The notes under the pieces are model-generated. The model ran no database searches. It was given only the letters and a program-made list of their open reading frames with translations, and was not told the origin of the DNA. Below, one piece after another: positions 16,122 to 24,288 of a DNA stretch of 64,000 nucleotides. A program made the position numbers and the translations under genes. The stretch's first letter is position 1. Each line of letters starts with the position of its first letter. The stretch is from Brucella pseudintermedia (GTDB lineage Bacteria > Pseudomonadota > Alphaproteobacteria > Rhizobiales > Rhizobiaceae), in NCBI RefSeq assembly GCF_008932435.1, contig NZ_WBWE01000002.1:124001-188000 (forward strand). The letters are read 5' to 3'.

Positions 16122-17732
16122 CTATACTGTTATGAACTGAGCCATCATGCCCACATCTTCGTGTTCCAGCACGTGGCAATGAAACATGAATGGATGGCCT
16201 TTGGGTGCTTCGCGGTCGAAATGAACGAGTATCTGGGCCTTGCCGTCGATCAAGGCAGTATCTTTCCATCCCGATTGATGCGCTGGCGGCGCTTTGCCAT
16301 TCAGAGAAAGAATGCGAAACGACGCCCCATGAATATGGAATGGATGCGGCATCTCCTTCGTTGTGAGCTCCCATATTTCCCAGGAGTCAAGCTTGGCTTC
16401 GACATCGATACGATCCATATTGAATGGTCTGCCTGCGATTGCCATCTTTACGCCTGATGTCAAAGCTTCAAGCACTGGCCCTGTATCGGCAGAACTTCTG
16501 CCTCCGTGCATATCATGATCCATAGCACCAGACTGCATCGAGCCCATGTCCATGTTACCCATATTATGCCCGGCATGAGGGTCGGCTGACGGTTTCGCCA
16601 TCATCAGCTTCATATTTTCCGCCATTCGCTCGTCAAAGAAGAAAGAGCGGTGTTTTACGGAAAGTTTCTCATTCGCGGAATCGGGGCCATCAAGGCGATC
16701 TGGAAGCGTCCTGATTTTCGCTTGCACAGTATTGTCCACCACAAATCGCATCAAATGCAGGTCGTCACCGCCGCTGTCGCTGTCATAGGTCAGCAAATCG
16801 ACCGCTTTGTCTTTGGAAAAATCTACCAGGACTTCGTAGCGTTCACCGGGGCTGATGGACAGTCTTTCGACCGCCTCAGGCTTTTCGATGAAACCGCCGT
16901 CCGACGCAATGACAAGCAAAGGTCGCTTGTCACCCAGACGAACATGAAAGTTTCGCGCATTGGCCCCGTTCAGGATACGCAAGCGAACGATGGAGGCGGG
17001 AACACTTGCCACCGGTGAAACGACGCCATTTACGATGAGCTTGTCGCCACGGAAGCCATGCATCAGGTCCATGATGTCAGGCTGATAAACCTTGTCGCCT
17101 TCAATCACCCGACGATCTTGCAGCACCAGCGGAATATCATCTACACCATAATCTTCGGGTAGCCCGCGTGCCGCATCTTTGCCGTCGGTCACGATCATGA
17201 GACCGGCAATACCCATATGTGCCTGACGGGCGGTGTTTCCATGCAGATGTGGATGGAACCAATTGAAAGATGCCGGCTGATCCACCGTGATTTTCGGCCT
17301 CCACACCGCGCCCGGCGCAATCACATTATGAGGTCCGCCGTCGAGCATGGATGGAACGAAAAGCCCATGCCAATGAAGTGTGGTCTCTTCATCCATGCCG
17401 TTTTCTACGGAAAGGGTGACCGTTTCCCCATTCTTCAAGCGCACGAGCGGACCGAGATAGGCGCCGTTGATGCCGGCAGATGCCGCTTCGCTTCCTTTTT
17501 CAAAACTGTGACGCCCTTTCTGCACCTTGAGTTTGACGACACCCGACGCATCTGGCTCAACCAGCGGCGGCAAAGGTAAAAGCCGTCCGGCAGGCGCGTT
17601 GGAGGCGGCCCCCGCACCGTGACCCAAATGCTGATGGCCATCTTGCGCAAAGCTGTCAAACGGGCGAACGGCAGTAACAAAGGCCGCCCCAGCCGCCAGA
17701 GCCAACAAGCGGCGACGTGTAATTCCTGTCAT
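16122..17732 (-). CDS. periplasmic multicopper oxidase (CueO/BcoA-like)
   Basis: Oxidises Cu(I) or phenolic/iron substrates with reduction of O2 to water. From the ATG at 17732 the protein is 536 residues with a Tat signal (TRRRLLALAAGAAF). All four copper-binding motifs are present: HWHG (120-123), HPHLHG (160-165), HPFHIHG (463-469) and HCHVLEHEDVGM (518-529), with the axial Met of the type-1 site. Residues 370-408 are rich in Met and His (GHNMGNMDMGSMQ and on), like the regulatory Met-rich segment of CueO. Flanked by sodC and a secreted His/Met/Cys protein, pointing to copper tolerance. Confidence 0.94.
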   Translation of the reverse strand: MTGITRRRLLALAAGAAFVTAVRPFDSFAQDGHQHLGHGAGAASNAPAGRLLPLPPLVEPDASGVVKLKVQKGRHSFEKGSEAASAGINGAYLGPLVRLKNGETVTLSVENGMDEETTLHWHGLFVPSMLDGGPHNVIAPGAVWRPKITVDQPASFNWFHPHLHGNTARQAHMGIAGLMIVTDGKDAARGLPEDYGVDDIPLVLQDRRVIEGDKVYQPDIMDLMHGFRGDKLIVNGVVSPVASVPASIVRLRILNGANARNFHVRLGDKRPLLVIASDGGFIEKPEAVERLSISPGERYEVLVDFSKDKAVDLLTYDSDSGGDDLHLMRFVVDNTVQAKIRTLPDRLDGPDSANEKLSVKHRSFFFDERMAENMKLMMAKPSADPHAGHNMGNMDMGSMQSGAMDHDMHGGRSSADTGPVLEALTSGVKMAIAGRPFNMDRIDVEAKLDSWEIWELTTKEMPHPFHIHGASFRILSLNGKAPPAHQSGWKDTALIDGKAQILVHFDREAPKGHPFMFHCHVLEHEDVGMMAQFITV

Positions 17733-17789
17733 GGTAAGTCTCCAGAGAACAATCATGATAGCCGCCAAACTTCGGCGGCGATTCCAAGA

Positions 17790-18215
17790 TCAAACCTGAA
17801 GCGATATGGGCGGACGCAGGTCTCTGTTCGGAGATTTGCCGCTTAACGCTGCAACGAGCGGCGGTAATCCGAAATTCTGTGAAGGAACATCAGCGCGCAA
17901 ATCCGTTGCCAGTTGTACAACACAGCCGCATGTCATCATGAGACAAGCATTCGGTGTTTTGGCGCCGTGATCCATCGGCGCGCTTTTGCCTGTATCCGCC
18001 GAGCCCGATGTGGCGTCCATCTCATGCGGCATGTTCATGTGACAATCAGAAAGCATCGACTGAGAGGGACTGTCATGCACCATCGCGTAACAAAGTTGCG
18101 TGGAAACAAGAAACAGCATTGCAAGCAATGTCGCGAGCATGCGGGAAGGCAAGCGCAGGACCGCATGGTCTCGCACTGACGCCCTCAAGCCGGTATCATA
18201 CTTTGCTCGATGCAT
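17790..18215 (-). CDS. secreted Met/His/Cys-rich protein, probably copper related
   Basis: 141 residues from the ATG at 18215; the frame is open further upstream but that part overlaps the promoter region of the divergent transporter and reads as non-protein. A hydrophobic segment LATLLAMLFLVSTQLCYA forms a signal peptide. The mature part has CHMNMPHEM, several Met-Asp-His clusters and a CLMMTCGC block, all potential soft-metal ligands, and ends RPPISLQV, a tail style seen in DUF2946-like copper-associated proteins. It lies 57 bases upstream of the multicopper oxidase gene on the same strand, so a copper-binding or sensing role in one operon is plausible. Not assigned to a family with certainty. 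Confidence 0.62.
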   Translation of the reverse strand: MHRAKYDTGLRASVRDHAVLRLPSRMLATLLAMLFLVSTQLCYAMVHDSPSQSMLSDCHMNMPHEMDATSGSADTGKSAPMDHGAKTPNACLMMTCGCVVQLATDLRADVPSQNFGLPPLVAALSGKSPNRDLRPPISLQV

Positions 18216-18462
18216 GTTTGCTTTCGTGACAGATGACAGCGGAAATCTAATCACCCGTTGCGGTAATTGAAAGGCCAGCCAAAGCGCTGACGGGAATTTT
18301 ATCGGTCTTCGCTTTTCTTTCCCAAACAGCGTGCTGGAAATCACAAAATTGCTCAAAAGCCCTTTTCTGCTTGCGATTCTATATTCAGCGGTTTTAAAGA
18401 AGCCACATCTTGGGCTCCTCTCCCCCCTTAATTTGACAGCCCGCAATATTGGAACTGAAACA
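18216..18462. other. divergent promoter region, copper group / MHS transporter
   Basis: About 250 bases between the starts of the secreted Met/His/Cys protein and the MFS symporter. Frames are open on both strands through it, but the translations look unlike the flanking proteins. No palindromic CueR-type or other known operator was recognised by eye. Confidence 0.35.
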
Positions 18463-19743
18463 ATGACAGTCGCTGTAGCGGTGGCCCCGCAGAAAAACTC
18501 CGCGCGCCGAGTTCTGGCCGCAAGCATGATCGGCACCACGATCGAATTTTTTGACTTCTATATTTATGCGACCGCCGCGGTGATCGTATTCCCGCACCTC
18601 TTCTTCCCTGCAAGCGACGGCAATTCAGCGCTTCTCCAATCGTTGGCAACCTTCGCCATCGCGTTTTTTGCCCGCCCTGTCGGCGGCGCATTGTTCGGTC
18701 ACTTCGGAGATAAGGTAGGACGCAAGGCGACACTGGTCGCAGCGCTCATGACCATGGGGATTTCCACGGTTGCCATCGGCTTCCTTCCAACCTACGACTC
18801 CATCGGCATCTGGGCAGCGCTCCTGCTGGCTCTGTGCCGCCTGGGCCAGGGTCTTGGTCTCGGTGGTGAATGGGGCGGCGCGGTGCTGCTTGCAACTGAA
18901 AACGCGCCCGAAGGCAAGCGGACATGGTACGGCATGTTCCCACAGCTCGGCGCTCCGGTTGGCTTCATTCTGGCGACGGGCATCTTCCTCGTTCTCGCTG
19001 AGGCTCTCACCGAAGAACAATTTTTTGCTTTCGGCTGGCGCATTCCCTTCATCGCCAGCGCCCTTCTGGTCGGCGTAGGCCTGTTCATCCGCCTCAAGAT
19101 TGCCGAAACGCCGGAATTCCAGAAAGCAATCGACAAGGCCGAACGCGTTGAAGTGCCGGTCGCAACCTTGTTCAAGCAGCACAAGATGAGCCTTCTCCTT
19201 GGCACCATCGGTGCAGTTGCAACCTTCGTCCTGTTCTATCTCATGACGGTCTTTTCACTGGGTTGGGGCACACGCGCGCTTGGCTACAGCCGTGAAGAAT
19301 TCCTTGTTCTTCAAATGACCGGCGTGGTCTTTTTCGGCCTGATGATCCCGGTAGCTGCGCTGCTTTCTGACCGCTTCGGTATGCGCCCGGTCATGATCAT
19401 AGTCACGGTCCTGATCGGCCTCTATGGTTTCATCATGGCGCCCCTGTTCATGGCTGGTACGGCTGGTGTTCTCGCATTCCTCATCATAGGCTTCGGCCTG
19501 ATGGGTCTTACCTATGGCCCTATCGGTGCAGCGCTTGCCGAACCGTTTCCAACGTCGGTCCGCTACACCGGCGCTTCGCTGACCTTTAATCTGGCAGGCA
19601 TTCTGGGCGCTTCGGTTGCACCTTATATCGCCACCTGGCTCGCAACGCATTATAGCTTCGACTATGTCGGCTATTACATGTCTGCCGCCGCGGTCATTTC
19701 GTTGATCGGTTTTGCATTCATCTCGTTCAAGCGCGGCGAGTAA
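18463..19743 (+). CDS. MHS-family metabolite:H+ symporter
   Basis: MFS transporter of the metabolite:H+ symporter family (relatives: ShiA, ProP, KgtP), importing an organic acid or osmolyte. Start set at the ATG at 18463 (426 residues); the upstream in-frame extension is non-hydrophobic and basic. Twelve helices are visible. The motif GTTIEFFDFYIYATAAVIVFP after the first residues and GHFGDKVGRKATL in loop 2-3 are diagnostic of MHS members. No neighbouring catabolic gene fixes the substrate. A strong terminator separates it from convergent ahpD. Confidence 0.9.
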   Translation: MTVAVAVAPQKNSARRVLAASMIGTTIEFFDFYIYATAAVIVFPHLFFPASDGNSALLQSLATFAIAFFARPVGGALFGHFGDKVGRKATLVAALMTMGISTVAIGFLPTYDSIGIWAALLLALCRLGQGLGLGGEWGGAVLLATENAPEGKRTWYGMFPQLGAPVGFILATGIFLVLAEALTEEQFFAFGWRIPFIASALLVGVGLFIRLKIAETPEFQKAIDKAERVEVPVATLFKQHKMSLLLGTIGAVATFVLFYLMTVFSLGWGTRALGYSREEFLVLQMTGVVFFGLMIPVAALLSDRFGMRPVMIIVTVLIGLYGFIMAPLFMAGTAGVLAFLIIGFGLMGLTYGPIGAALAEPFPTSVRYTGASLTFNLAGILGASVAPYIATWLATHYSFDYVGYYMSAAAVISLIGFAFISFKRGE

Positions 19744-19761
19744 CAAATCTCACGAAGCAAA

Positions 19762-19796
19762 AAAGCCCGCGTGGAGCGATCCGCGCGGGCTTTTCT
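19762..19796 (+). terminator. bidirectional terminator, symporter / ahpD
   Basis: AAAGCCCGCG pairs with CGCGGGCTTTT around a TGGAGCGATC loop, flanked by an A-run on the left and TTTTCTTT on the right, so it can end both convergent transcripts. Confidence 0.85.
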
Positions 19797-19815
19797 TTGA
19801 AAGAGGGCACGGCCC

Positions 19816-20343
19816 TTATTCGGTGTCGGCAGCTTCCAGTGCGATTGCGACCGACTGGATGATCGAAGCAAACCGGACGGCCGTCTGGATTGCTTCCGAT
19901 GACACGTTGGCCTTGCGCAGAACATCCTCATGCGCATCGATGCACATGCCGCAGCCATTGATGGCGGACACAGCCAGCGACCAGAGTTCGAAATCGACCT
20001 TATCGACACCCGGATTACCGATCACATTCATCCGGAGTTTCGCCGGCATGGTGCGATAATCCTTATTGGTCGCAAGATGCACGAACCGGTAATAGACATT
20101 GTTCATGCCCATGATCGATGCAGCCGACTTTGCTGCCTGAATAACGGACGCATCGACTTTTGCTGCGGCCTCGGCAACAAGCGACTTGCGCACATCGGCA
20201 TTGCGGGAGGCGATGCCGCAGGCGACGAACAGACCATACTTCTGCTGTGGCGTCAGTGTTTCATCGCTTGCCATCGACGAAAGATTAAGACGAACGTCCT
20301 TGGCAAAATCCGGGATCTTTGATTTCAGATCATCAATGGACAT
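19816..20343 (-). CDS. ahpD: alkyl hydroperoxidase D (AhpD)
   Basis: Thioredoxin-like partner that re-reduces AhpC and has weak peroxidase activity itself. 175 residues, all-helical AhpD fold, with the catalytic CGMCIDAHE motif (CxxC plus His proton relay) near residue 130. It lies 81 bases downstream of ahpC on the same strand, with a hairpin in the gap that probably lowers its expression relative to ahpC. Same arrangement as the mycobacterial ahpC-ahpD system, here divergent from oxyR. Confidence 0.96.
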   Translation of the reverse strand: MSIDDLKSKIPDFAKDVRLNLSSMASDETLTPQQKYGLFVACGIASRNADVRKSLVAEAAAKVDASVIQAAKSAASIMGMNNVYYRFVHLATNKDYRTMPAKLRMNVIGNPGVDKVDFELWSLAVSAINGCGMCIDAHEDVLRKANVSSEAIQTAVRFASIIQSVAIALEAADTE

Positions 20344-20375
20344 GGAAACCTCTATCAGTCTTTTAGATATAAGAT

Positions 20376-20407
20376 AAAAGAAAGGCGGGTCTCGACCCGC
20401 CTTTCTG
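20376..20407 (-). terminator. attenuating hairpin between ahpC and ahpD
   Basis: Perfect stem GAAAGGCGGGTC/GACCCGCCTTTC followed on the minus strand by TTTTATC. Being inside the ahpC-ahpD unit, it should end most transcripts after ahpC and let a fraction read through to ahpD. Confidence 0.7.
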
Positions 20408-20424
20408 CAACAAGCAAGCGCCGG

Positions 20425-20979
20425 TCAGGCAGCCTTGAGCGTTTCGCCACCGACTTCGCGGTTGCACGGGCAGAGCTCATCGGTCTGCAGCGCGTCGAGA
20501 ACGCGAAGCGTGTCCTTGGGCGCACGGCCAACGTTGAGGTTGGTTGCATAAACGTGCTGGATTGTGTTGTCCGGATCGACAACGAAGGTGTAGCGATATG
20601 CAACGCCATCCGGCGAACGAACGCCCAGGCCATCGACCAGCGAGCCGTTGGTGTCAGCAAACGACCAGATCGGCAGCTTGTCGAGATCCTTGTGGTCGCG
20701 GCGCCATGCAAGCTTCACGAATTCATTGTCGGTCGAACCGCCCAGAACGACTGCGTCACGGTCTTCGAAATCCGAAGCAAGGCGCGCAAATTCAGCGATT
20801 TCGGTCGGGCATACAAAGGTGAAATCCTTCGGGTAGAAGAAGATAACTTTCCACTTGCCTGCGAAGCTTGCTTCGGTGATTTCTTCAAATGCCGAAACGC
20901 CATTTTCTTCGTGATGGTTGAAACCGGGCTTTACGCCGGTGACCTTGAAGGAGGGAAGCTTGTCGCCGATTCCGAGCAT
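20425..20979 (-). CDS. ahpC: alkyl hydroperoxide reductase AhpC (peroxiredoxin)
   Basis: Two-cysteine peroxiredoxin that reduces H2O2, organic peroxides and peroxynitrite. 184 residues. The peroxidatic Cys is in FYPKDFTFVCPTE and the resolving Cys in the C-terminal DELCPCNREVGG, the AhpD-dependent (mycobacterial-type) sequence with an extra Cys. Divergent from oxyR with 162 bases between starts, so OxyR control is expected. AhpD is the likely reductant, as no AhpF is nearby. Confidence 0.97.
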   Translation of the reverse strand: MLGIGDKLPSFKVTGVKPGFNHHEENGVSAFEEITEASFAGKWKVIFFYPKDFTFVCPTEIAEFARLASDFEDRDAVVLGGSTDNEFVKLAWRRDHKDLDKLPIWSFADTNGSLVDGLGVRSPDGVAYRYTFVVDPDNTIQHVYATNLNVGRAPKDTLRVLDALQTDELCPCNREVGGETLKAA

Positions 20980-21079
20980 CTTATACCTGCCTGTAAAAAT
21001 TCAATGGTTATGCGGAAATTTCTGAATTTTCAGAATTTTCCATCCTGCGAGTCGTATATAGGGTTTCTTGCCAAATCGG

Positions 21080-21130
21080 TCAAAACGATTATATCGATAA
21101 ATTCCATCGATTTTAGCGATGGGGCGAGGT
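21080..21130. promoter_or_regulatory. candidate OxyR operator in the ahpC-oxyR divergent region
   Basis: The gap contains repeated ATCGAT half-sites: TATCGATAAATTCCATCGAT followed by TTTAGCGATGG. Evenly spaced palindromic half-sites between divergent ahpC and oxyR fit a tetrameric OxyR site, but they do not match the E. coli ATAG/CTAT consensus well, so this is inferred from position. Confidence 0.35.
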
Positions 21131-21141
21131 CTTGGGATTCG

Positions 21142-22047
21142 ATGCTCAATATCAGTGTCCGTCAACTCCACTATTTTATGGCCGTCGTCAAAGCGGGCTC
21201 CTTTTCGCGAGCAGCCGAAATCGTAGGCGTAACCCAATCGACCTTAAGCGCTGCTATTCAGGCGCTTGAGACAGAAATTGGGGCAACGCTAATCGATCGC
21301 TCGGGCAGACGAATGCAGCTTCTGCCAGCGGGTGAGGATTTTCTGGAGCGAGCTCGTATGATCGTAGCGCTCATCGAAGAACTTCCTGAACATGCTCGGC
21401 AGGCGGAACGCCCGCTGACGACCAGATTGCGGATGGGCGTTATCCCGTCGATAGCGCCTTTTCTCCTGCCTAAAGTTCTGCCTGCCACCACCAAAGCATT
21501 TCCCGAATTGCAGCTTACAATCCGGGAAGGGCTCACGCGCTCCCTCCTCGACAGCTTGCGTTCAGGGTCCCTCGACGTAGCGCTCGTTGCCCATCCATAC
21601 GATCTCGATGAATTTGAAGTATCAAAGCTTGGTCAGGACGTGTTCTATCTGGCCGTGCGGCGCGACCATGCATTGGCCAATCGCGACCGTATAGATGCTG
21701 ACGATTTGCAGGATCAGCCATTTCTCTTGCTGGAAACGGGGCATTGCCTTCGCGAACACGTCATGGCTGCGATAGGTTCAACACCAGCGCAAGCAAGCGG
21801 CGATGTTCACGCAACATCGATCACCACGCTTGTGCAACTCGTGGACTTCGGAATGGGCGTCACTCTGCTGCCGGAGATAGCTGTCAAATCCGGCGTCACG
21901 CGAGGAACCGAACTGAGCGTCGTTCCTTACGAGGGTAAGAACAATTACCGATCGCTGGTCCTTGTCTGGCGTTCCAATGCGGCCCGCCGCAATGAGTTCG
22001 AGCTTTTCGCGGACCATCTGCGCCACAAATGCATGAATCAGAGTTAG
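21142..22047 (+). CDS. oxyR: OxyR-like LysR-type peroxide regulator lacking the second redox Cys
   Basis: LysR-type activator of peroxide defence. 301 residues from the ATG at 21142 (MLNISVRQLHYF); the open frame far upstream overlaps ahpC and is spurious. N-terminal winged HTH with SFSRAAEIVGVTQSTLSAAI, then two substrate-binding-like subdomains. Residues 196-208 read LLETGHCLREHVM, matching the E. coli block around the sensing Cys199 (here Cys202). The position of E. coli Cys208 is Ile211, so the classic disulfide partner is missing; the only other cysteine is near the C-terminus (Cys297 or so, in HKCMNQS). Divergent from ahpC, its likely target. It may sense by sulfenylation or a different disulfide. 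Confidence 0.9.
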   Translation: MLNISVRQLHYFMAVVKAGSFSRAAEIVGVTQSTLSAAIQALETEIGATLIDRSGRRMQLLPAGEDFLERARMIVALIEELPEHARQAERPLTTRLRMGVIPSIAPFLLPKVLPATTKAFPELQLTIREGLTRSLLDSLRSGSLDVALVAHPYDLDEFEVSKLGQDVFYLAVRRDHALANRDRIDADDLQDQPFLLLETGHCLREHVMAAIGSTPAQASGDVHATSITTLVQLVDFGMGVTLLPEIAVKSGVTRGTELSVVPYEGKNNYRSLVLVWRSNAARRNEFELFADHLRHKCMNQS

Positions 22048-23123
22048 AGAACTCCCCAGGCCCGAAACCGCCCGCGCCCGGTGATTTCTCTCAAATTGAG
22101 TTCCGAGATCAGTTTCAGGGCCCCTTGCTGTGTAACTTGCAGCTCCTTTTCCACCATCTGGCTGGAAATGAGAGGGCTGCGCAGCACCATTTCCATCAGG
22201 TCCGGTAGTCGCGAATTGGACCTGCGTCCCTTGAGCTTACGCTGCATTTGTTCACGCGCCAGAAGCAACCGGTCATGCTCCTTCATGGTGAGGTCGGCGG
22301 CATCTTCAATGCTAGCAAAGAACGTTCTGAGCCTGACCAGGCGGTTCGGCGAACGGCGCTCGTCCGGCCGTTTCGCACGCAGGCCGAGACTGATTGTCGG
22401 CAGATGGCTCGCCGCAAGACCGCTCTGGCGCAGGAACGCGGCCGTCAGCAACCGTCCTATCCAAGATGAGCGTTGCACAACTTCCAGCGAAAACCAGGCG
22501 TCATGAATTAAAGCTGCCCGCATAAGCGGCGGCAAATCTCTTGTATTGGCAAGACAATCGCGCCATTCCTCCAAACGCGCATCCTCATCCCAGTCACTGT
22601 CGTAAAGCAGTGTATCACGCTGCGTCGTTTCCGGCTTGGACCTCTCGGAAGCCACACCTTCGAGAAGAGCTTCAGTCCGGGCAAGCAGAGTGTCGACGTC
22701 ATTGAGCAACGGATCGGAATCGTCATCCAGTGTCATGCGCGGTTCGATTTCCGAAGGCGCGAGATTGATGGAGCGGCCGAGCAATTGCTGAATACCGGTG
22801 GGTCCGAGGGCCCAGTCTGCTGGTTTTCCAGCAATCTGGCGACGCATGCGCAAAACCGCATGTGCAATCGTCAGGGCATGGCTTGGCACCCGGCTGTCCA
22901 TCAAGGCATCATGCAAGACCAGGTCTTCCAGATGCACCAGCTCACCCTCAAGCCACATCGAAGCGACAGCATCGTGCATATGCATCCGCTCGATCATGCC
23001 ATTGCGAATGGGCGAACGCGAAAGCCGCTCGTCGAGCCGTGCCAGAGCTGCGGTAGCTTTGCTCACGGGCAGAAAAAACTCTTCAAACGGCAAATCATCG
23101 ATCTTGTAGGCCATGTCCCGCAT
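22044..23123 (-). CDS. RHE_PE00001-type protein (DUF1612 + HTH)
   Basis: About 359 residues, recognised from memory as the RHE_PE00001 family common on rhizobial plasmids and second chromosomes: an N-terminal Fic-like/DUF1612 region and a C-terminal helix-turn-helix (SSQMVEKELQVTQQGALKLI). Seven lines of acidic and Arg-rich sequence in the middle are not informative. The start is uncertain: ATGs at 23123, 23114 and 23150 are possible, none with a clear Shine-Dalgarno. Its stop overlaps the oxyR stop region by 4 bases (convergent). Function unknown; the HTH suggests DNA binding, possibly tied to replicon maintenance. Confidence 0.72.
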   Translation of the reverse strand: MRDMAYKIDDLPFEEFFLPVSKATAALARLDERLSRSPIRNGMIERMHMHDAVASMWLEGELVHLEDLVLHDALMDSRVPSHALTIAHAVLRMRRQIAGKPADWALGPTGIQQLLGRSINLAPSEIEPRMTLDDDSDPLLNDVDTLLARTEALLEGVASERSKPETTQRDTLLYDSDWDEDARLEEWRDCLANTRDLPPLMRAALIHDAWFSLEVVQRSSWIGRLLTAAFLRQSGLAASHLPTISLGLRAKRPDERRSPNRLVRLRTFFASIEDAADLTMKEHDRLLLAREQMQRKLKGRRSNSRLPDLMEMVLRSPLISSQMVEKELQVTQQGALKLISELNLREITGRGRFRAWGVL

Positions 23124-23164
23124 ATCGCAGCCGAATGCGGTAAAAGGCAAATGAAATTACCGCC

Positions 23165-24169
23165 TTACCGCAGGACCTCGGCGACCTTGACAGTGCGTCC
23201 TTCCCTGACCGAACGGAGAGCAGCTTCAGCCAAGGCCAAGGCCTGTAGTCCATCTTCTGCTGAAGGATGAGGCGCTTTTCCTGTATCAAGCGCATCGATA
23301 AACGAGGCGATTTCCGCTGCATAAGCAGCCGTGTAGCGCGTCATGAAAAAATCGTGGAGAGGCGGGCGATTATAGCCATCTCTGGAAGCGATTTCTATCG
23401 AAACGGGGCGCTGGTTTTCCGCCGAAACAGCGCCGAGCGATCCATGGACCTCAATGCGCTGATCGTAACCGTAGGAAGCGCGCCGCGAATTGGAAATCAC
23501 ACATTGTCGGCCAGAAGCGGTCGTCAGGATGACGCTCGCACTATCAAAATCGCCGAGTTCTCCGATTTTTGGATCGACAAGAACCGAGGCCGACGCCGAT
23601 ACGCTCTCGATTTCCTCTCCAAGCAGAAAACGCGCCATATCGAAATCGTGGATCGTCATGTCGCGAAAAATGCCGCCCGATACCTTGATATATTCCGCCG
23701 GTGGCGCGCCGGGATCGCGGCTGGTGATCGTTACCATTTCAACATTGCCGATGCGCCCGTCTTCAATGGTCTTGCGTACTGCCGCAAAATGCGGATCGAA
23801 TCGGCGATTGAAACCAAGCATCACCTTCGCGCCAGTTTCGCGAATAACTGCCAGGCAGGCTCGGACGCGTGCAATATCAAGATCAATGGGCTTTTCACAG
23901 AAAACGGCCTTGCCGACGCGCGAAAACCGTTCAATAAGATCGGCGTGGGTATTCGTTGGCGTGCAGATCAGCACAGCATCAATGTCGTCTGCCTTTTCGA
24001 TAGCGTCGATGCTGCGAACTTCAGCCCCTGCAGGGTCGGCAATTGCGAGTGCTGCCGCTTCGTTGGCATCCGCAACGGCGACCAGTTTGGCCCGCTTGTC
24101 CGCAGCGATTGCACCTGCATGCACCTTGCCGATACGGCCCGCACCGAGCAGCGCCAGACGTGCCACCAT
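23165..24169 (-). CDS. iolG: myo-inositol 2-dehydrogenase IolG
   Basis: First step of inositol catabolism: NAD-dependent oxidation of myo-inositol to scyllo-inosose. Start at the ATG at 24169 behind GGAGGATGAGG (334 residues). Gfo/Idh/MocA fold with the Rossmann motif ALLGAGRIGKVHAGAI at the N-terminus and the conserved EKP of VFCEKPIDLD. The substrate-site blocks GFNRRFDPHFAAV and GGIFRDMTIHDFDMARFL (catalytic Asp and His) are those of IolG/IdhA. Divergent from iolR with ~120 bases between starts. The other iol genes are on the opposite strand behind iolR. Confidence 0.95.
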   Translation of the reverse strand: MVARLALLGAGRIGKVHAGAIAADKRAKLVAVADANEAAALAIADPAGAEVRSIDAIEKADDIDAVLICTPTNTHADLIERFSRVGKAVFCEKPIDLDIARVRACLAVIRETGAKVMLGFNRRFDPHFAAVRKTIEDGRIGNVEMVTITSRDPGAPPAEYIKVSGGIFRDMTIHDFDMARFLLGEEIESVSASASVLVDPKIGELGDFDSASVILTTASGRQCVISNSRRASYGYDQRIEVHGSLGAVSAENQRPVSIEIASRDGYNRPPLHDFFMTRYTAAYAAEIASFIDALDTGKAPHPSAEDGLQALALAEAALRSVREGRTVKVAEVLR

Positions 24170-24220
24170 TGCCTCATCCTCCCAGGAAACGGCGATCTTC
24201 ATCCACCTGAAGATACGCTG

Positions 24221-24248
24221 TAGAATATTTATTCTATTTTGCTAGAAT
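24221..24248. promoter_or_regulatory. candidate IolR operator, iolG-iolR region
   Basis: Perfect 16-base palindrome TAGAATATTTATTCTA, followed 6 bases later by a third TAGAAT half-site. It lies between divergent iolG and iolR. A related TAGAATAATAAA occurs upstream of iolC (25159), so the element is shared by the two inositol promoters. Regulator assignment is by context. Confidence 0.55.
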
Positions 24249-24288
24249 GTGACATAAAGATTGTCAAGAGACCATAATTGAAAGGCCA

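Noticed and set aside
18216-18539. N-terminal extension of the secreted Met/His/Cys protein
   Set aside because: The added residues precede a signal peptide and overlap the divergent promoter; the ATG at 18215 is preferred.
20554-21141. N-terminal extension of the oxyR frame across ahpC
   Set aside because: The translation is antisense to ahpC; the LysR fold begins at the ATG at 21142.
24221-24236. TAGAATATTTATTCTA as an Irr box
   Set aside because: Half-sites resemble the ICE but the spacer is 6 rather than 3 bases, and the context is inositol, not iron.
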